Of a stretch of DNA of 64,000 nt, positions 25,542 to 34,718 are shown in pieces. Numbering within the stretch: the first letter of the stretch is position 1; each line of letters opens with the position of its first letter. Origin of the DNA: Brevibacillus choshinensis (GTDB lineage: Bacteria; Bacillota; Bacilli; Brevibacillales; Brevibacillaceae). The notes below the pieces were generated by a model that saw only the letters and a program-made list of their open reading frames with translations, did not search any database and was not told the origin of the DNA. The DNA lies in assembly GCF_016811915.1 (NCBI RefSeq), contig NZ_CP069127.1, positions 4,181,001 through 4,245,000 on the forward strand, in the 5' to 3' direction. The translations under genes and the position numbers were made by a program.

Positions 25542-26533
25542 TGTTGTTCACTGGTAGCCAGCACCTGTTGGATGCCGAGTACGATCTGCTCATGCTTATG
25601 TTTCTCTTTCATCAGAACTTCTATAGCTTGCATATTGCTTTGTTGAAAATGGCTCACCACTTCCTGAGACATTTCATTTTGGCGAGTTTCCAGACGTTCG
25701 ATGGCTTGCTGCAACAGCTCCTGAACCTCTTGCAAAACCTGGATATCAGTGACGTTACTCATTGTCTTTTCCTCCTTAGGGTTAAATGATTCATGATGTT
25801 CTTCCAAAAGCTGCACGGTTTGTCCCGATTCGGTCAGATCTTCTGCTGTTTCTTCCTCGGTCTTCGCTATCGTTTCGGAAGCGGCGGTGACGGCAATTTC
25901 CATTTCCGCCGACTCTTCTTCATTTGGCTCTTCACTGCGAACAATGATGTAAAGGCGTTCTCCGTCAATCCGGAATCGATCATCCAGAACGGGGAGGAAG
26001 GCTGCATCGGCAGCAATCCCTACTTCCTGCTCCAAAAAGTGGACCAAGGAGCGCGAAGTCACCTGCGTGATGCCATTGTCACGGCAAAACTCGAATACTT
26101 GATCGTTGCCAAGCGTCCATTCAGCCAGGAACCAGCGCGGATCGCCTTGATACTGCACAAAGCGCGGATCCTTATCCAATTGCAAGAGCCGTTGGATTTG
26201 ATTCCAGCCAAATTGCGTTTGACGACGAAGCTCTGCCACGATCTGGTCCATTTTCTTAGGTGTGAGGGTGTCTCGCAAAAAACGGTACGCCAGATCGAAC
26301 AACTGGTGCGGTTGGTAGGTCAGTTCCACAATCGCGTCAGAGCTCCCAACCCGAACGGGTGACTGCTCCAGCTCCAGCACTTTATCGAGAAGTGCGGCAC
26401 TGTCTAGATTCAAAAAAGCATTCAGCTCGCTTACTTCCATCCGGGAGCAGATCTCTGTTCGGGGGAGGGAGCGCTCACCGGACCGAAATACCTTTTTTAC
26501 AATGCTTGGTAGGGTATAGGTTGGCCGTTTCAT
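25538..26533 (-). CDS. Hypothetical protein with coiled-coil C-terminus, first gene of the SEC-C operon
   Basis: A 331-residue soluble protein. The N-terminus (KRPTYTLPSIVKKVFRSGERSLPRTEI) and a region near 130-150 (PRFVQYQGDPRWFLAEW) suggest winged-helix-like modules of the kind that end in a PRFxxxxxxW strand, but this is a weak resemblance. An acidic linker (about 200-250) is followed by a long coiled coil (about 260-330). The ATG at 26533 follows AGAAGGAG; an ATG nine codons earlier has no site. It starts an operon whose three products have no assigned function. Confidence 0.65.
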   Translation of the reverse strand: MKRPTYTLPSIVKKVFRSGERSLPRTEICSRMEVSELNAFLNLDSAALLDKVLELEQSPVRVGSSDAIVELTYQPHQLFDLAYRFLRDTLTPKKMDQIVAELRRQTQFGWNQIQRLLQLDKDPRFVQYQGDPRWFLAEWTLGNDQVFEFCRDNGITQVTSRSLVHFLEQEVGIAADAAFLPVLDDRFRIDGERLYIIVRSEEPNEEESAEMEIAVTAASETIAKTEEETAEDLTESGQTVQLLEEHHESFNPKEEKTMSNVTDIQVLQEVQELLQQAIERLETRQNEMSQEVVSHFQQSNMQAIEVLMKEKHKHEQIVLGIQQVLATSEQQ

Positions 26534-26670
26534 GAACTTTCTCCTTCTCGTGACCGGCATTGTTTGCCAATCAAATGGGAATCAAAGAGTTATTCTACAA
26601 AAAGAAAAAAAATCCTACCTCGCTCAAAGTGTTTCTCTATTCCGATAATTGTTGGCCGAAAAGACGCAAG

Positions 26671-26696
26671 AAAAGCCTGGCACAAATCGCCAGACT
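26671..26696 (-). terminator. Terminator of the YcdB-like gene
   Basis: GTCTGGC pairs with GCCAGGC with one mismatch on the minus strand, seven-base loop, then TTTTCTT. Confidence 0.65.
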
Positions 26697-26703
26697 TCCC
26701 CCA

Positions 26704-28257
26704 TTACTCCCTCCACTCCAGCCAATTGTCGACTACTTCTCCCGTTTCGGCATCGATGGCACGCGAAAGACTGCTTTCTCGGGCCATATAAACCAGCTGT
26801 GGGTTGTCTGCAGTCTGGTTGCCCGCTCGCGGATACCAGTAGTACAGCCGCAGATTGGCATTCTTCAGGAACGCTTCTTTCGCTTTCTTTTCCCCGATGA
26901 GTCCCTGCTTGCTCGGATTGCTTGGCGGACTGTACGATTCTGACACGCGCGCCAGTACGACCTTGCCCTTTTTGGCGTCTACCTCAATCGTATACAGCGG
27001 CTTTTTCCCAGGAACACCATCCGTCAGCGGGTAAAACTCGTAGCGATGCGAATACCGGAGGCGTCCCGGTGTCTGATCCACCCAATCCGGCAATTTGTCG
27101 GCCAGACTGGTCGTTTTCAATTCAAACGACTGCTCCTTTGCCAGCAAATACTTCTCTACAAAGTCCTGGGCCAATTTCTTGCCCTCGTTTGCTGTGAGCA
27201 CAGCTGCGAGCTCGGACTCCGCCTGGCCGTCCACTGAAACCTCAATCGGTGTACGCGACTTGCGGTCCAGCGTGATTTTTGCGCTTTCATTCACAACTGC
27301 CTTCCATTTGTACACATCCACGTTGCTCTTTTTATCGTTTTCCGTCACGAAATCGTATGTCAGTTTGCTGACTGGCAGCTGGAATCCTTCACCCAGCATT
27401 TTTTCCATGTTCTTTCGGTCTTTAAAGGCCTCTTTCGTCGCGGTCCCTTTGAGCTTGACCTCTTCCGTATCGTCGACCTCGATGTCTGGTACGGCTTGAC
27501 CTGTGATGCCGTCGATAATCGGTTCATTTTCGGGAACGTATGCGAGCTTCCCGCTGTCAGGATCGAACACCAGCTTCATGGAAAGGGCTTCTCCCCACGA
27601 TTGCTGCGCCTGATTGGCGGCAACAGCTTTCTTTGGATCTGCTATTTCTGTGATGAGTGGCAGCTTTTGTTTTTTCTGAGTGAATTTCACGATCTGTCCG
27701 TCAGCGTCAACCATGACCTCGCCCATCTTTTTTCTCACAGGGACATCATTTTGTGTCTGATAAAACGGGACGACCATCAAATTTTTTGTCCCGCTCCCCC
27801 TTTGTGTGGACAGCATTCCCGCAGAAGACACGACGATATTTTCGCCCACCTGCTCGCGAATGAAGCTCACGGCTTTTTGATACGGGACCTCTTTGTCAAA
27901 ATGTTTCGTCTCGTCACGGTCTGGGTCCGACAAGCTAAGGCTCAGAATGTTCCCATTCTCATCCACTGCGAGAGAAAGAGAGATCCCTGCAGTGATTTTG
28001 CTCTTTTTGTCCGAGAGTATGAGCCTGTATTCAGAGCCCTCTTTGACAAAGGAGTCGGTATGCAGATTCCCAAGAGCGGGAACATAGTCCTCTTTCAGAT
28101 CCTTGAGCACCTGTACCAGGTCTGCCGGCAATGGTATGACTTCTGCCTCACCCTTGTCGATCGCATAGGCGTACGATGCAGGTGATGCCCATACGACTGG
28201 CGTCGCCAGCAAACTGGCGGCTACCACGAGAAAGGCTGTCTTGTTCCATTTCTTCAT
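26704..28257 (-). CDS. Exported YcdB/YcdC-repeat protein with PepSY-like segments
   Basis: A 517-residue secreted protein. A signal peptide (basic start, hydrophobic core, cleavage near SYAYA, about residue 32) is followed by two similar halves containing PepSY/YcdB-like units: paired segments such as LSLAVDENGNILSLSLSD, KKMGEVMVDADGQIVKF and YTIEVDAKKGKVVLARVSE end in the typical strand-turn-strand with Asp/Gly. It finishes with AIDAETGEVVDNW. Such proteins are common in Bacillales envelopes and may restrain proteases or bind the wall; the function is unknown. GGAGGAGT precedes the ATG. Confidence 0.75.
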   Translation of the reverse strand: MKKWNKTAFLVVAASLLATPVVWASPASYAYAIDKGEAEVIPLPADLVQVLKDLKEDYVPALGNLHTDSFVKEGSEYRLILSDKKSKITAGISLSLAVDENGNILSLSLSDPDRDETKHFDKEVPYQKAVSFIREQVGENIVVSSAGMLSTQRGSGTKNLMVVPFYQTQNDVPVRKKMGEVMVDADGQIVKFTQKKQKLPLITEIADPKKAVAANQAQQSWGEALSMKLVFDPDSGKLAYVPENEPIIDGITGQAVPDIEVDDTEEVKLKGTATKEAFKDRKNMEKMLGEGFQLPVSKLTYDFVTENDKKSNVDVYKWKAVVNESAKITLDRKSRTPIEVSVDGQAESELAAVLTANEGKKLAQDFVEKYLLAKEQSFELKTTSLADKLPDWVDQTPGRLRYSHRYEFYPLTDGVPGKKPLYTIEVDAKKGKVVLARVSESYSPPSNPSKQGLIGEKKAKEAFLKNANLRLYYWYPRAGNQTADNPQLVYMARESSLSRAIDAETGEVVDNWLEWRE

Positions 28258-28327
28258 GTGTACTCCTCCCTTTTCCTGTACCTCCTCCTAAAGACGGTTA
28301 CATTTGGCAAAACGTTTCCTTCGAACG

Positions 28328-28359
28328 AAAAAAAGTCGCCTGCATGATCACAAGCGACT
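28328..28359 (-). terminator. Terminator of the DedA-DUF1232-yhaM operon
   Basis: AGTCGC/GCGACT stem with a 14-base loop, followed by seven T on the minus strand. Confidence 0.8.
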
Positions 28360-28371
28360 ATATCTTTCGGC

Positions 28372-29328
28372 TTAATAGCCGCGCCATACTTTTCTTCTGA
28401 GCACTCCTGCATAGGACCATTCTTCCTCGCCAGCATCAGCCAATGTCTGCCCCAAGGCGTTCATCTTGCTGTCGATCTGGTCGAGGTAATGGAAGAGGAC
28501 CGCTGTAGGCGTCTTGCCAGATACGGCACTTCCCCATCCATTCTCCACTTCACCATGGTGACTGAGGATACAGTGCTTCAAGTGCAGGACCTCGGCATCA
28601 CCCAAAGGAATGTCGAGCTTTCGGCATATCCCGCTCACGATCTCAGCCCCCATGACCAAGTGTCCAATCAATTGCCCTGGCGTTGTGTAATCGGGCGCGA
28701 TCGGATCGGACAGCTCGTACAGCTTTCCGATGTCGTGCATGATGCAGGTGGCATACAGCACATCCCTGTCCACCTGCGGATAGAGCGGCAAAAGCCTCTC
28801 CGCTGCAGTCAAAAGCGAGACGATGTGCTCGAGCAGTCCGTGGTAGTAGTTGTGATGCATGCGAACGCCTGCAGGATAGTGGCGCAATCGCTCACTGATC
28901 TCTTCATCGGACAATGCGTCCTTGATGATAGCCTGCAGCGTTTTGCACTGCAAACTTTCCACGGTCATCATCAGCTTTTCCCACAGCTCGTTCACAGGTA
29001 CAGGTGAAATCGGAATCAGCGACTCCATGACCACCTCATCCGAAGGGGACGCGGGTCTGATTCGCTGGATCACCAGCTGCTTCTTCCCTCGATAATTCTG
29101 TACGGTAGCATCGATTTTGACGACGGATTTGACCGCGATCCCTTCCTTCAGCTCGCTGCTTACATCCCACAGCTTGGCCATGATCGTGCCGGACCGATCG
29201 CCGAGCTCCAGATTGAGATATTCGCTCTGGTTGCTCGCCACTCCGCTTTCCTTTGATTTCACGAGGCAAAACGCGATAACCCGCTCTCCCTCCAGATACT
29301 CCATCAGGTATTTCATCTGTTCTCCCAT
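28372..29328 (-). CDS. yhaM: 3'-5' exoribonuclease YhaM
   Basis: A 318-residue exonuclease of the YhaM family, which trims RNA and single-stranded DNA from the 3' end with Mn2+. An OB-fold nucleic-acid-binding domain (about 15-105) precedes an HD phosphohydrolase domain (about 160-290) with HHNYYHGLLEHI, the HD pair in CIMHDIGKLYELS and ILSHHGE. The length equals the family norm. The first ATG is only seven bases after the stop codon of the previous gene and lies near AGGCTGG; an ATG four codons later, after GGGAGA, is an alternative. Third gene of the operon. Confidence 0.92.
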   Translation of the reverse strand: MGEQMKYLMEYLEGERVIAFCLVKSKESGVASNQSEYLNLELGDRSGTIMAKLWDVSSELKEGIAVKSVVKIDATVQNYRGKKQLVIQRIRPASPSDEVVMESLIPISPVPVNELWEKLMMTVESLQCKTLQAIIKDALSDEEISERLRHYPAGVRMHHNYYHGLLEHIVSLLTAAERLLPLYPQVDRDVLYATCIMHDIGKLYELSDPIAPDYTTPGQLIGHLVMGAEIVSGICRKLDIPLGDAEVLHLKHCILSHHGEVENGWGSAVSGKTPTAVLFHYLDQIDSKMNALGQTLADAGEEEWSYAGVLRRKVWRGY

Positions 29329-29334
29329 CCCAGC

Positions 29335-29877
29335 CTATTTTTTTCGGAACAACGTCTCTTCCAGTTTTTTCACAATCTTTTTGCCGACCAGGTCGTCCGC
29401 CGATTTGATCACCTTGGTAATCACGCCGAGCAGGTCTTCTTGCCCATTCCAGTGCTCGCGGACGATCGTTTCATCCACATCGACCAGAATGCGCCGCAGC
29501 GCGTACACAGCCAAAATGACATCATCGAGCAATCCAAATCCGCCTACGAGGACTTCCGGAATAAAATCGAGCGGGGCAATGAAATAGGCGACAGCCACCC
29601 CTGCAATCGCTTTGGACGGAACACTCACACGCTTGTCCAGCATCAGGCGAGCCAGCAGGACGAACAAGTCCGGAGCGAGCAAAATGTAGCTGGCAACCGT
29701 ATCGTTTACCCCTTTTTCTTTGATAAAGCTCTCGATTTTTTCACGCAGCTTATCGTAGAAGCGCTGATGCTTTTCAGGCAGTACGACAGGTATCAATTCT
29801 TCTGTCTGTCTCAGCGCAGGCAGATTGGCAGATGTATGCTCATGGTTATCGTCTTGTTTGCGATCCTCTTCGTTCAT
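29335..29877 (-). CDS. DUF1232 (YkvA-type) membrane protein
   Basis: A 180-residue protein with the DUF1232 core at about 95-150: VAVAYFIAPLDFIPEVLVGGFGLLDDVILAVYAL, of which the PLDFIPE...DD pattern is diagnostic. The N-terminal 60 residues are acidic and likely disordered. The core carries one or two hydrophobic helices, so membrane association is likely. Function of the family is unknown. The ATG at 29877 has GGGAGGAA upstream and overlaps the stop codon of the DedA gene as ATGA. Confidence 0.8.
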   Translation of the reverse strand: MNEEDRKQDDNHEHTSANLPALRQTEELIPVVLPEKHQRFYDKLREKIESFIKEKGVNDTVASYILLAPDLFVLLARLMLDKRVSVPSKAIAGVAVAYFIAPLDFIPEVLVGGFGLLDDVILAVYALRRILVDVDETIVREHWNGQEDLLGVITKVIKSADDLVGKKIVKKLEETLFRKK

Positions 29878-30503
29878 TGCGATTCCTCCCTTTTCGGTTT
29901 TCTCACCGCGTTTTTCTTGTGACGGACGTACGACCATACGGCGATCACTGCCAGAACAGCAAGGAAAAAGATAGCGAGATTGCGGGAGACCAAATCAAAC
30001 ACATCATCCCAGCGCTCACCAAGCTGCCAGCCAAGCGTCACGAACAATAGACTCCAAAAAAGACCTCCGAAGTACGTGTACAGCATAAATGTAGGGAACG
30101 GCAATCGCGTGATTCCGGCAAAATAGGCAGTAAACTGTCGGACTCCCGGAATGAAATAGCCCACTGGCAGCGCCCACTTCCCTACTCGATTAAACCAATC
30201 CTCCGTTTTTTTATAGACGGTATACCCTAGCCCTAATCGCTTGCCGTAGCGCTCGATAAAAGAAAATCCGAGCGTTCTGCCAATCCAGTACGCGGCTGTC
30301 ATGGCCAAGATCGATCCGAAAAAGCAGACGAGCAAGGTAGGCCAATATTCCAGTTTACCCGTAGAGACGAGAAAGCCGGAAAAAACGAGCAAGGTTTCTT
30401 CAGGGAGCGGCATTCCCAGAATCCCCAGAAAAAACAAAGCAAAAAGTGCCCCATATCCGTACTGCGAAATGTATCCGCCAAAAGATCCCATCATTTCTTC
30501 CAA
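29874..30503 (-). CDS. DedA-family membrane protein
   Basis: A 209-residue polytopic protein of the DedA (VTT/SNARE-associated) family, thought to move lipid carriers such as undecaprenyl phosphate or phospholipids across the membrane. Typical parts are LGMPLPEETLLVFSGFL near the start, the middle GRTLGFSFIERYGKR and the reentrant GYFIPGVRQFTAYFAGITRLP, with the conserved Arg. The start is probably the TTG at 30503 or one of the ATG codons just after it. It leads a coupled operon with the DUF1232 protein and YhaM. Confidence 0.88.
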   Translation of the reverse strand: MEEMMGSFGGYISQYGYGALFALFFLGILGMPLPEETLLVFSGFLVSTGKLEYWPTLLVCFFGSILAMTAAYWIGRTLGFSFIERYGKRLGLGYTVYKKTEDWFNRVGKWALPVGYFIPGVRQFTAYFAGITRLPFPTFMLYTYFGGLFWSLLFVTLGWQLGERWDDVFDLVSRNLAIFFLAVLAVIAVWSYVRHKKNAVRKPKREESQ

Positions 30504-30541
30504 TCACTTCACCACTTTTCCGGCATGTCCGCCTTACACCC

Positions 30542-30570
30542 ATTATGCCAAAAGATTACACCATTCTCAA
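30542..30570 (-). promoter_or_regulatory. SigA promoter of the DedA operon
   Basis: TTGAGA and CATAAT with exactly 17 bases between them on the minus strand, about 40 bases before the start codon. Confidence 0.65.
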
Positions 30571-30715
30571 ATCCGCCCGGTTGACTTTATCCCGTTCTCA
30601 GTGTACGTTTACCTAGTTCACTAAATTTGTTGGATGGCCATCACGGCCGCGCCTTTTTCGTTAAGTCTGAATAAACTTTTCGGAGATAAATATCGATATC
30701 ATGGACACGAGCCGT

Positions 30716-30743
30716 GGCTTTCCGAAAGCCGATTCGCTATAAT
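30716..30743 (+). promoter_or_regulatory. Promoter of the DUF2062 gene with an overlapping palindrome
   Basis: A perfect TATAAT at 30738-30743 lies about 50 bases before the start. The -35 position is occupied by a poor hexamer, and a perfect 15-bp palindrome, GGCTTTCCGAAAGCC (30716-30730), covers it and half the spacer. This looks like a regulated promoter with an operator, but the protein that would bind is unknown. Confidence 0.45.
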
Positions 30744-30791
30744 GAAAGTAGATAAGATAAATAGAAACGGGATAAACGAGGGACAGGCCGG

Positions 30792-31283
30792 ATGTGGAAA
30801 AAAATCTACCGCAAGTTAAAGTACGAGTATTACAAGCTGGTTCGAATGAAGGGTGCTCCTTCTTTTGTCGCGCGTGGTTTTTCTGTTGGTATATTCGTTG
30901 AGTTCATTACCTTGCCTACTTTCGGTTTGGCGTTCCTATTGCTGTTTCCTCTGATTAAAATTTTTCGAGCGAGTTTACCCGCTGGATTGATCGCTTTTGT
31001 AATCGGCAAGCTAGTGCTTCCCATTTTCATGGTGATCAACTACAAGATTGGGTATGCGATCGTGGGTAAACCTATCAATGAGCATTTTGTCACTGGGCAT
31101 ATGCCTCCGTGGGAAAAATGGCTCCTGTGGATGAAAGACAAGGGACTAGCTTACTTTACAGGCAGTGCCGTCGTAGGTTTTATTGTCGCAATCGCCAGCT
31201 ATTTTCTCGTATACGCAGCCTTGCAGCTGTATCGTCGCAAAAAAATGCGCCGCTCCATCGCACAAGGCCGTTCCACCTCCTGA
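30792..31283 (+). CDS. DUF2062 membrane protein
   Basis: A 163-residue protein with the DUF2062 fold: a basic start (MWKKIYRKLKYEYYKLVRMKG) and then a conserved segment in which a Ser/Pro-Ala-Arg-Gly-Phe motif and a Gly-rich helix lead to hydrophobic hairpins (about 28-75 and 108-150). The family consists of small membrane proteins of unknown function, often near glycosyltransferases. GAGGGACAGG lies before the ATG. The gene is alone between divergent and convergent neighbours. Confidence 0.75.
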   Translation: MWKKIYRKLKYEYYKLVRMKGAPSFVARGFSVGIFVEFITLPTFGLAFLLLFPLIKIFRASLPAGLIAFVIGKLVLPIFMVINYKIGYAIVGKPINEHFVTGHMPPWEKWLLWMKDKGLAYFTGSAVVGFIVAIASYFLVYAALQLYRRKKMRRSIAQGRSTS

Positions 31284-31472
31284 AAAGGGTGCGAGGCTCC
31301 GCCAAGCTTTTGCACCCAAAGGGTACAGGTCTCGCCTTCTCACTATTGTTCGAGGTCTCGCTATGTTGCACTTATACTGGATAAGAATCTTATAAATTCT
31401 TATCTGTATAAAAAAGACCGGTTCTGACTGCTTTACATGTCAGACCGGTCTTTTCATTTTGTCATCCTACCA
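31284..31472. other. Intergenic stretch with inverted repeats and a bidirectional terminator
   Basis: No gene fits here. From left to right it holds an inverted repeat of GGGTGC and GCACCC (about 31286-31320), an AT-rich repeat ATAAGAA-N9-TTCTTAT (31381-31403), and a strong bidirectional terminator at 31411-31454, in which AAAAGACCGG pairs with CCGGTCTTTT and the stem continues past one bulge. Confidence 0.7.
31411..31454. terminator. Bidirectional terminator between DUF2062 and a small gene
   Basis: A stem of about 16 bp with one bulged T and a 10-base loop, with A and T runs on opposite flanks. Confidence 0.88.
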
Positions 31473-31694
31473 TTATGCGAAGTAGCCTTTATCCCGAAGT
31501 TGCTCCATGATTTCGGCAACGGTAATGTCTTGCTTCAAGAGCTCCAGGGTTACTTCCACTTGCTCTGGGGACAGGCCGTTCGCACCCAGGCTTTCGCTGA
31601 CCAACACGTAGTTCGGGCGACGGAAGTACGTTTGCAACGTACGCTTCACACGTCCTTCCAGACTTGTTCTCAGCATCAATTCTGTCGTCGACAT
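31473..31694 (-). CDS. Small helical protein, 73 residues
   Basis: A small soluble protein with two helical regions (ELMLRTSLEGRVKRTLQTYFRR and EQVEVTLELLKQDITVAEIMEQL, each given by type) joined by a Gly/Asn turn, and ending in GYFA. The layout resembles a three-helix DNA- or protein-binding unit but no family is recognised. The ATG at 31694 is spaced correctly from AGAGGTGG; the GTG three codons upstream is inside that site. A terminator follows its stop codon. Confidence 0.65.
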   Translation of the reverse strand: MSTTELMLRTSLEGRVKRTLQTYFRRPNYVLVSESLGANGLSPEQVEVTLELLKQDITVAEIMEQLRDKGYFA

Positions 31695-31787
31695 CTGTTC
31701 CACCTCTTTCTCAGAAAGATCTGTGCATAACCTCTATTATCGTACATTATTGCCCAATAATCAAGGATTGGCTACCTTGCTCATCCA

Positions 31788-32540
31788 TTAAATTTCCGGC
31801 ATGAGGCTGCGTTTGTGCTCGGAAATGCGGTGCAGGTACTCGATGCGCTCTTTTGCCTCTGGCCGTGTCTCACCTGTAATCAGCAATCGGTCCAGGTCTT
31901 CGTAGGTAAAGCCCATTTCCTGTTCATCCGTTTGCCCTTCCCACAGATCAGCAGATGGTGCCTTGGTGATAATGGAAGTGGGAACTCCCAGCTCCGCTGC
32001 CAGAATTCGCACCTCGTGCTTGGTCAGACTGGCGACCGGATTGATGTCCGCCAAGCCATCGCCGCCTTTTGTCATGTATCCGACATAGACTTCGCTGCGG
32101 TTGCATGTATCGACTACGAGATAGCCTTTTTGGTTGGCGATTGCGTAGAGCACCGTCATGCGCAAGCGAGCCTTTGTATTCCCTTTCGTTTTGGCGTCCA
32201 GCGGCAGCACGCCTTCGATCGCCGGAACAATCGCATCGAAAGCCGCTCCCACATCGACCGTCACCAGATTCAGCCCGATCGCATCCGCCAATCGCTGTGC
32301 ATCTTCTGCATGCACGTCCTGGGAGTACGCAGGCAGCCAAACCCCGATCACTCGTTCTTTGCCCAGTGCCCGTACGCAGAGCGCGGCTGTCACCGCACTG
32401 TCGATCCCACCGGAAATCCCTACGACCGCTCCGCCCAACCCCGGTCCGTCAATCTGTTCACGAATAAAGGCAACGCGTTTTTCCGCGTCATCTTTTACAT
32501 GTATCTGGTAGTTCGCCAGATGTTCCTGAAACTTGTCCAT
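31788..32540 (-). CDS. nadE: NH3-dependent NAD+ synthetase
   Basis: A 250-residue synthetase that converts deamido-NAD+, ATP and ammonia to NAD+, the last step of NAD synthesis in the cytoplasm. The N-type ATP pyrophosphatase loop SGGIDS lies at residues 43-48. Other family blocks are present: GNTKARLRM, TCNRSEVYVGYMTKGGDGLADINP, and PSADLWEGQTDEQEMGFTYEDLD. There is no glutaminase domain, so free ammonia is used. The ATG at 32540 follows GGTAGGAAGC; the longer frame of 12 codons has no site. Confidence 0.95.
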   Translation of the reverse strand: MDKFQEHLANYQIHVKDDAEKRVAFIREQIDGPGLGGAVVGISGGIDSAVTAALCVRALGKERVIGVWLPAYSQDVHAEDAQRLADAIGLNLVTVDVGAAFDAIVPAIEGVLPLDAKTKGNTKARLRMTVLYAIANQKGYLVVDTCNRSEVYVGYMTKGGDGLADINPVASLTKHEVRILAAELGVPTSIITKAPSADLWEGQTDEQEMGFTYEDLDRLLITGETRPEAKERIEYLHRISEHKRSLMPEI

Positions 32541-32758
32541 GCTTCCTACCCCCCGGGTTGAATATTTCTTCCTCATCCTACCACGCAGTTTTCACGGTGG
32601 CAATTAGCCGAAAATCGGTCTACACTATATAATGTACCGAGTAGATGAGAAAACTTGTCTCCCCCAGCTACCGGGTGGAGGCTTCCATTGCAAGATGCAT
32701 ATCGGAATTCTCGTTCATTCTGATCTGTGAGACCATAGCGAGGACAAGGAGAGAGTCG

Positions 32759-33505
32759 ATGATTATCCTCAAGACACCAGAAGAGATCGAAATGATGCGC
32801 AAGGCCGGAGCTATTTTGGCCGCTTGTCATCGAGAAATCAAAAAAATGATTCGTCCAGGCGTTTCTACCTGGGACGTTGATCAATTTGTGGAAGAGTTTT
32901 TGGCCAAACATGGTGCAACCCCAGAGCAAAAAGGTTATTCCGGGTATCCGTATGCGACCTGCGGCTCCGTGAACGATGTCATTTGCCACGGTTTTCCCAA
33001 GAAAGAGCCGCTGCGCGAGGGTGATATCGTCACGATCGACATGGTCGTGCGAAAAGACGGCTGGCTAGCGGATTCCGCATGGTCATACGAAGTGGGCAAG
33101 GTTTCCCCCGAAGCCAAGCGGCTCCTGGAAGTCACCGAAAAGTCGCTGTACTTAGGGATCGAGCAGGCTGTAGTGGGCAATCGGATCGGGGACATTTCCC
33201 ACGCCATCCAGACCTATGCGCAAGCGAATGGCTACTCCGTCGTGCGCGACTTTACCGGACATGGAATCGGAGTGGATATGCACGAAGAGCCGTACGTTCC
33301 CCACTTCGGCCCTCCAGGACGCGGTCAGCGTCTGAAAGAAGGCATGGTCATCACCATCGAGCCTATGCTCAACATCGGCACATACCATGCGAGGATCGAC
33401 GAGGATGGGTGGACAGCGCGCACCCGTGACGGTAAGCTTTCCGCACAGTATGAGCACACCATCGCGATTACCGCGGATGGACCTGTCATTTTGACCAAAC
33501 AATAA
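32759..33505 (+). CDS. map: Methionine aminopeptidase, type I
   Basis: A 248-residue enzyme that removes the initiator Met from nascent proteins. The pita-bread fold ligands appear in order: the substrate His in NDVICHGFP, Asp in VTIDMVV and LADSAW, His in GHGIGVDMHEEP, Glu in TIEPML and Glu in YEHTIAIT. It lacks the N-terminal zinc-finger extension of longer forms. The start at 32759 follows AAGGAGAGAG; the 38 codons upstream of it in the same frame are not coding. Since it is away from the ribosomal-protein cluster it may be the second, YflG-like copy. Confidence 0.94.
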   Translation: MIILKTPEEIEMMRKAGAILAACHREIKKMIRPGVSTWDVDQFVEEFLAKHGATPEQKGYSGYPYATCGSVNDVICHGFPKKEPLREGDIVTIDMVVRKDGWLADSAWSYEVGKVSPEAKRLLEVTEKSLYLGIEQAVVGNRIGDISHAIQTYAQANGYSVVRDFTGHGIGVDMHEEPYVPHFGPPGRGQRLKEGMVITIEPMLNIGTYHARIDEDGWTARTRDGKLSAQYEHTIAITADGPVILTKQ

Positions 33506-33515
33506 TGCAAGCGAC

Positions 33516-33540
33516 GAAAAAGCCCACGATAGGGCTTTTT
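33516..33540 (+). terminator. Terminator of map
   Basis: AAAAAGCCC/GGGCTTTTT stem with a six-base loop. Confidence 0.85.
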
Positions 33541-33595
33541 CTTTTTGTCCGTTTCATCCGCAGGCGCCGAATGTGCTGGATTGAACATCGGAATC

Positions 33596-33624
33596 TTGAC
33601 ACCTGCTTGGTGGATTCGTATGAT
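33596..33624 (+). promoter_or_regulatory. Strong SigA promoter of the monooxygenase-TetR operon
   Basis: A perfect TTGACA is separated by exactly 17 bases from TATGAT. It is the strongest SigA promoter in the window. Confidence 0.85.
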
Positions 33625-33632
33625 GCAAATAC

Positions 33633-33652
33633 TTGTTACTGCCTAGTAACAA
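33633..33652 (+). promoter_or_regulatory. TetR-type operator, perfect 20-bp palindrome
   Basis: TTGTTACTGCCTAGTAACAA consists of two perfect 8-bp arms around a 4-bp centre. It lies directly downstream of the -10 box, over the transcript start, and 24 bases before the first gene. The TetR protein encoded second in the operon is the obvious candidate to bind it. Confidence 0.75.
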
Positions 33653-33676
33653 ACCTTCAAAGGAGGTTTTCCATAC

Positions 33677-34714
<1,038 letters not shown>

Positions 34715-34718
34715 CGGG

